Below are positions 5,621 through 6,918 of a stretch of 6,918 bases of DNA, one piece after another. The stretch comes from JALZAA01 sp035316005. GTDB lineage: Bacteria; Actinomycetota; Acidimicrobiia; IMCC26256; JACDBD01. A program made the translations under genes and the position numbers. The DNA lies in NCBI GenBank assembly GCA_035316005.1, contig DATFXK010000110.1:1-6918 (forward strand), in the 5' to 3' direction. Under the pieces are notes generated by a model. That model had not been told where the DNA came from. It ran no database searches and saw nothing but the letters and a program-made list of their open reading frames with translations. Each line of letters starts with the position of its first letter. Positions within the stretch are counted from its first letter, which is position 1.

Positions 5621-6847
5621 TCACGGGTTCGCGTTCGGGAGGTCGAGCAACGAGCGTTCGAGGTCGGCCACCGTTGCCGCGCCGAGGAGGGTCATCGTGC
5701 GGGCGAGGTCGGCGTGGAACCACTCGAGGACTCGATCGACGCCGCGTTCGCCGGCGGCCCCGAGCCCGTAGAGGTAAGCGCGTCCGGCCATTACGGCCGT
5801 TGCTCCGGCAGCGACGGCCTTGGCGATGTCGCTCCCCCGCCGGACCCCGCCGTCGCAGATGATCTCGGTGGCGCCCCCGACAGCGTCGGCGACCGGCGCG
5901 ACGAGGGAGAACGCCGCGGGCGCGCCGTCCAGCTGGCGGCCGCCGTGGTTCGACAACGCGATGGCGTCGACCCCGGCGTCGGCAGCCAGGACCGCGTCGT
6001 CGACGGTCTGGACGCCCTTGAGCACGATCGCGCCGCGCCAAAGCGACCGCAGCCAATTCACGTCGTCCCATGACAGGCCAGGGTCGAACTGGGTGTTGAT
6101 GTAATCCGAGAGCGTGACCGGTGAGGCGCCATCGCCGACATCGCGTCCGACGACGTTGGCGAACCGGATCGGTTCGCTGCGGAGGAACGACCAGGTCCAG
6201 CCCGGATGCAAGGCGCCGTCGAGGATCGTGCGAGGCCCGATCGTGGGGGGTAGCGAGAACCCACGCCGCACGTCCCGTTCACGGCGCCCGAGCACCGCGG
6301 TGTCCACGGTCAGGACCAGCGCCTCGTACGCGGCGGCGGCGGCGCGATCGATCATCTCCTCGACGAGCCCCCGGTCGCGCCAGGCGTACACCTGGAACCA
6401 GAGGCGCCCGTCGCTGACTGAGCGGACCTCTTCGATGGAGCGGGTGCCGAGGGTGGAGAGCGTGTAGGGCAACCCCGCACGCGCGGCGGCGCGGGCGACC
6501 GCCAGCTCGCCCTCGGGATCCGCGATGCGCGTGAACCCCGTCGGCGCCAGGACCAGCGGATAGGCGAGCGGCCGACCGAGGATCGTCGACTCGACATCGA
6601 TCTTCGCGATGCCTCTCAGCACGCGGGGTCGGAACCCGACCGCTGCGAATGCAGCTTGGTTCGCGGCGAGCGTCCGTTCGTCCTCAGCCCCGCCGTCGAT
6701 GTAGTCGAACACCCCACCGGGCAGACGCCGCTTGGCCATGCGACGTAAGTCCTCGACCGACGCCGCGCGGGCCAGCCGTCGTTCGATGCGGTCAGTCCCG
6801 CGGTGGCCGAACCGGACGACCGACCTGAGGGTCTTGTACAGGCTCAC
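5621..6847 (-). CDS. lldD: FMN-dependent alpha-hydroxy-acid dehydrogenase, L-lactate dehydrogenase (LldD2-like)
   Basis: This 408-residue flavoenzyme oxidises an L-2-hydroxy acid, most likely L-lactate to pyruvate, usually passing electrons to the membrane quinone pool. The full family active site is present when compared with spinach glycolate oxidase: Tyr49 in FDYIDGGAEDE, APTGFT (101-106), Tyr154 in FQVYAW, Asp182 in LTVDTAV, Lys277 in VLKGVQ, and His301 and Arg304 in SNHGGRQLD (299-307). FMN-phosphate loops are DGGVRRGSD (332-340) and GRAYLYGL (355-362). The overall pattern is close to mycobacterial LldD2 as I recall it, and less like MftD of the mycofactocin system, which has SNHGGNNLD at the active site. 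The GTG start is preceded by GGAAGGA (6863-6857) with a 9-nt spacer and overlaps the upstream gene's stop as GTGA, implying coupled translation. It converges on the sugar operon with 4 bases between stops. Another 2-hydroxy acid as substrate is possible. Confidence 0.9.
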   Translation of the reverse strand: MSLYKTLRSVVRFGHRGTDRIERRLARAASVEDLRRMAKRRLPGGVFDYIDGGAEDERTLAANQAAFAAVGFRPRVLRGIAKIDVESTILGRPLAYPLVLAPTGFTRIADPEGELAVARAAARAGLPYTLSTLGTRSIEEVRSVSDGRLWFQVYAWRDRGLVEEMIDRAAAAAYEALVLTVDTAVLGRRERDVRRGFSLPPTIGPRTILDGALHPGWTWSFLRSEPIRFANVVGRDVGDGASPVTLSDYINTQFDPGLSWDDVNWLRSLWRGAIVLKGVQTVDDAVLAADAGVDAIALSNHGGRQLDGAPAAFSLVAPVADAVGGATEIICDGGVRRGSDIAKAVAAGATAVMAGRAYLYGLGAAGERGVDRVLEWFHADLARTMTLLGAATVADLERSLLDLPNANP

Positions 6848-6918
6848 TCCGGTGCATCCTTCCCCAACTCGCTCGCGGCGGCGAGCTGCTCGACCTTCGC
6901 CGCGTACTCGTCATCGGT
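6844..6918 (-). CDS. C-terminal end of an upstream gene, SHOCT-like tail (partial)
   Basis: The minus strand is open from the right edge to a TGA at 6846-6844 and encodes 24 residues beginning TDDEYAAKVEQLAAASELG. This resembles the SHOCT short C-terminal domain (LTdeEFeakKaeLL), which closes many otherwise unrelated bacterial proteins. The stop overlaps the GTG start of the lldD gene, as in a translationally coupled operon, which supports the frame being real. The function of the main body cannot be seen. Confidence 0.55.
   Translation of the reverse strand, partial: TDDEYAAKVEQLAAASELGKDAPE

Noticed and set aside
6331..6345. Short GCG/CGG triplet run
   Set aside because: It encodes the alanine stretch near residues 168-173 of the lldD product on the minus strand; this is ordinary composition in high-GC coding sequence.
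5621..6847. The FMN enzyme as MftD of a mycofactocin cluster
   Set aside because: Its active-site motif is SNHGGRQLD and its N-terminal half resembles LldD2; as I recall it MftD has SNHGGNNLD. No other mycofactocin gene is visible.

Overview
The window is high-GC DNA (roughly two thirds G+C by eye) with third codon positions strongly biased to G or C, frequent GTG/TTG starts and tightly packed genes. With a LivK-type exported binding protein and an LldD2-like hydroxy-acid dehydrogenase, this points to an actinobacterium. An Acidimicrobiia-like lineage is a plausible guess, but nothing here proves it. It looks like ordinary chromosome: I see no insertion sequence, phage gene, CRISPR array, tRNA or rRNA.

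Left block, minus strand (1-2342). An exported leucine/isoleucine/valine-type substrate-binding protein (966-2342) is followed by the first 285 residues of a Major Facilitator Superfamily transporter (1-855, running off the left edge). The 110-base gap between them holds a perfect 18-bp palindrome (916-933) lying over the -35 box and part of the spacer of a good promoter (-35 CTGACA, 17-nt spacer, -10 TACGAT). The transporter therefore probably has its own repressible promoter.

A divergent intergenic region (2343-2661) separates this block from the next. It holds a candidate promoter for the binding protein, an imperfect dyad, a GC hairpin and the ribosome binding site of the next gene. It also contains a long open frame on the minus strand, in phase with the binding protein, with coding-like base use.

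Centre block, plus strand (2662-5616). This is a compact sugar-catabolic operon: a ThuA-family protein, a glycoside hydrolase family 4 enzyme (NAD+ and metal dependent) and a divergent NagB-family sugar-phosphate isomerase/deaminase. GH4 chemistry passes through a 3-keto sugar, and ThuA proteins are known from 3-keto-disaccharide metabolism, so the likely theme is redox-assisted breakdown of a glycoside. No transporter, kinase or deacetylase for it is visible. The reading frame of the ThuA gene stays open, with very coding-like codons, for 27 codons past its TGA, ending 11 nt before the GH4 start.

Right block, minus strand (5621-6918). An LldD-type FMN-dependent alpha-hydroxy-acid dehydrogenase converges on the operon with only 4 bases between the two stop codons. 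It is translationally coupled (GTGA overlap) to an upstream gene of which only the last 24 codons, SHOCT-like in appearance, are in the window.
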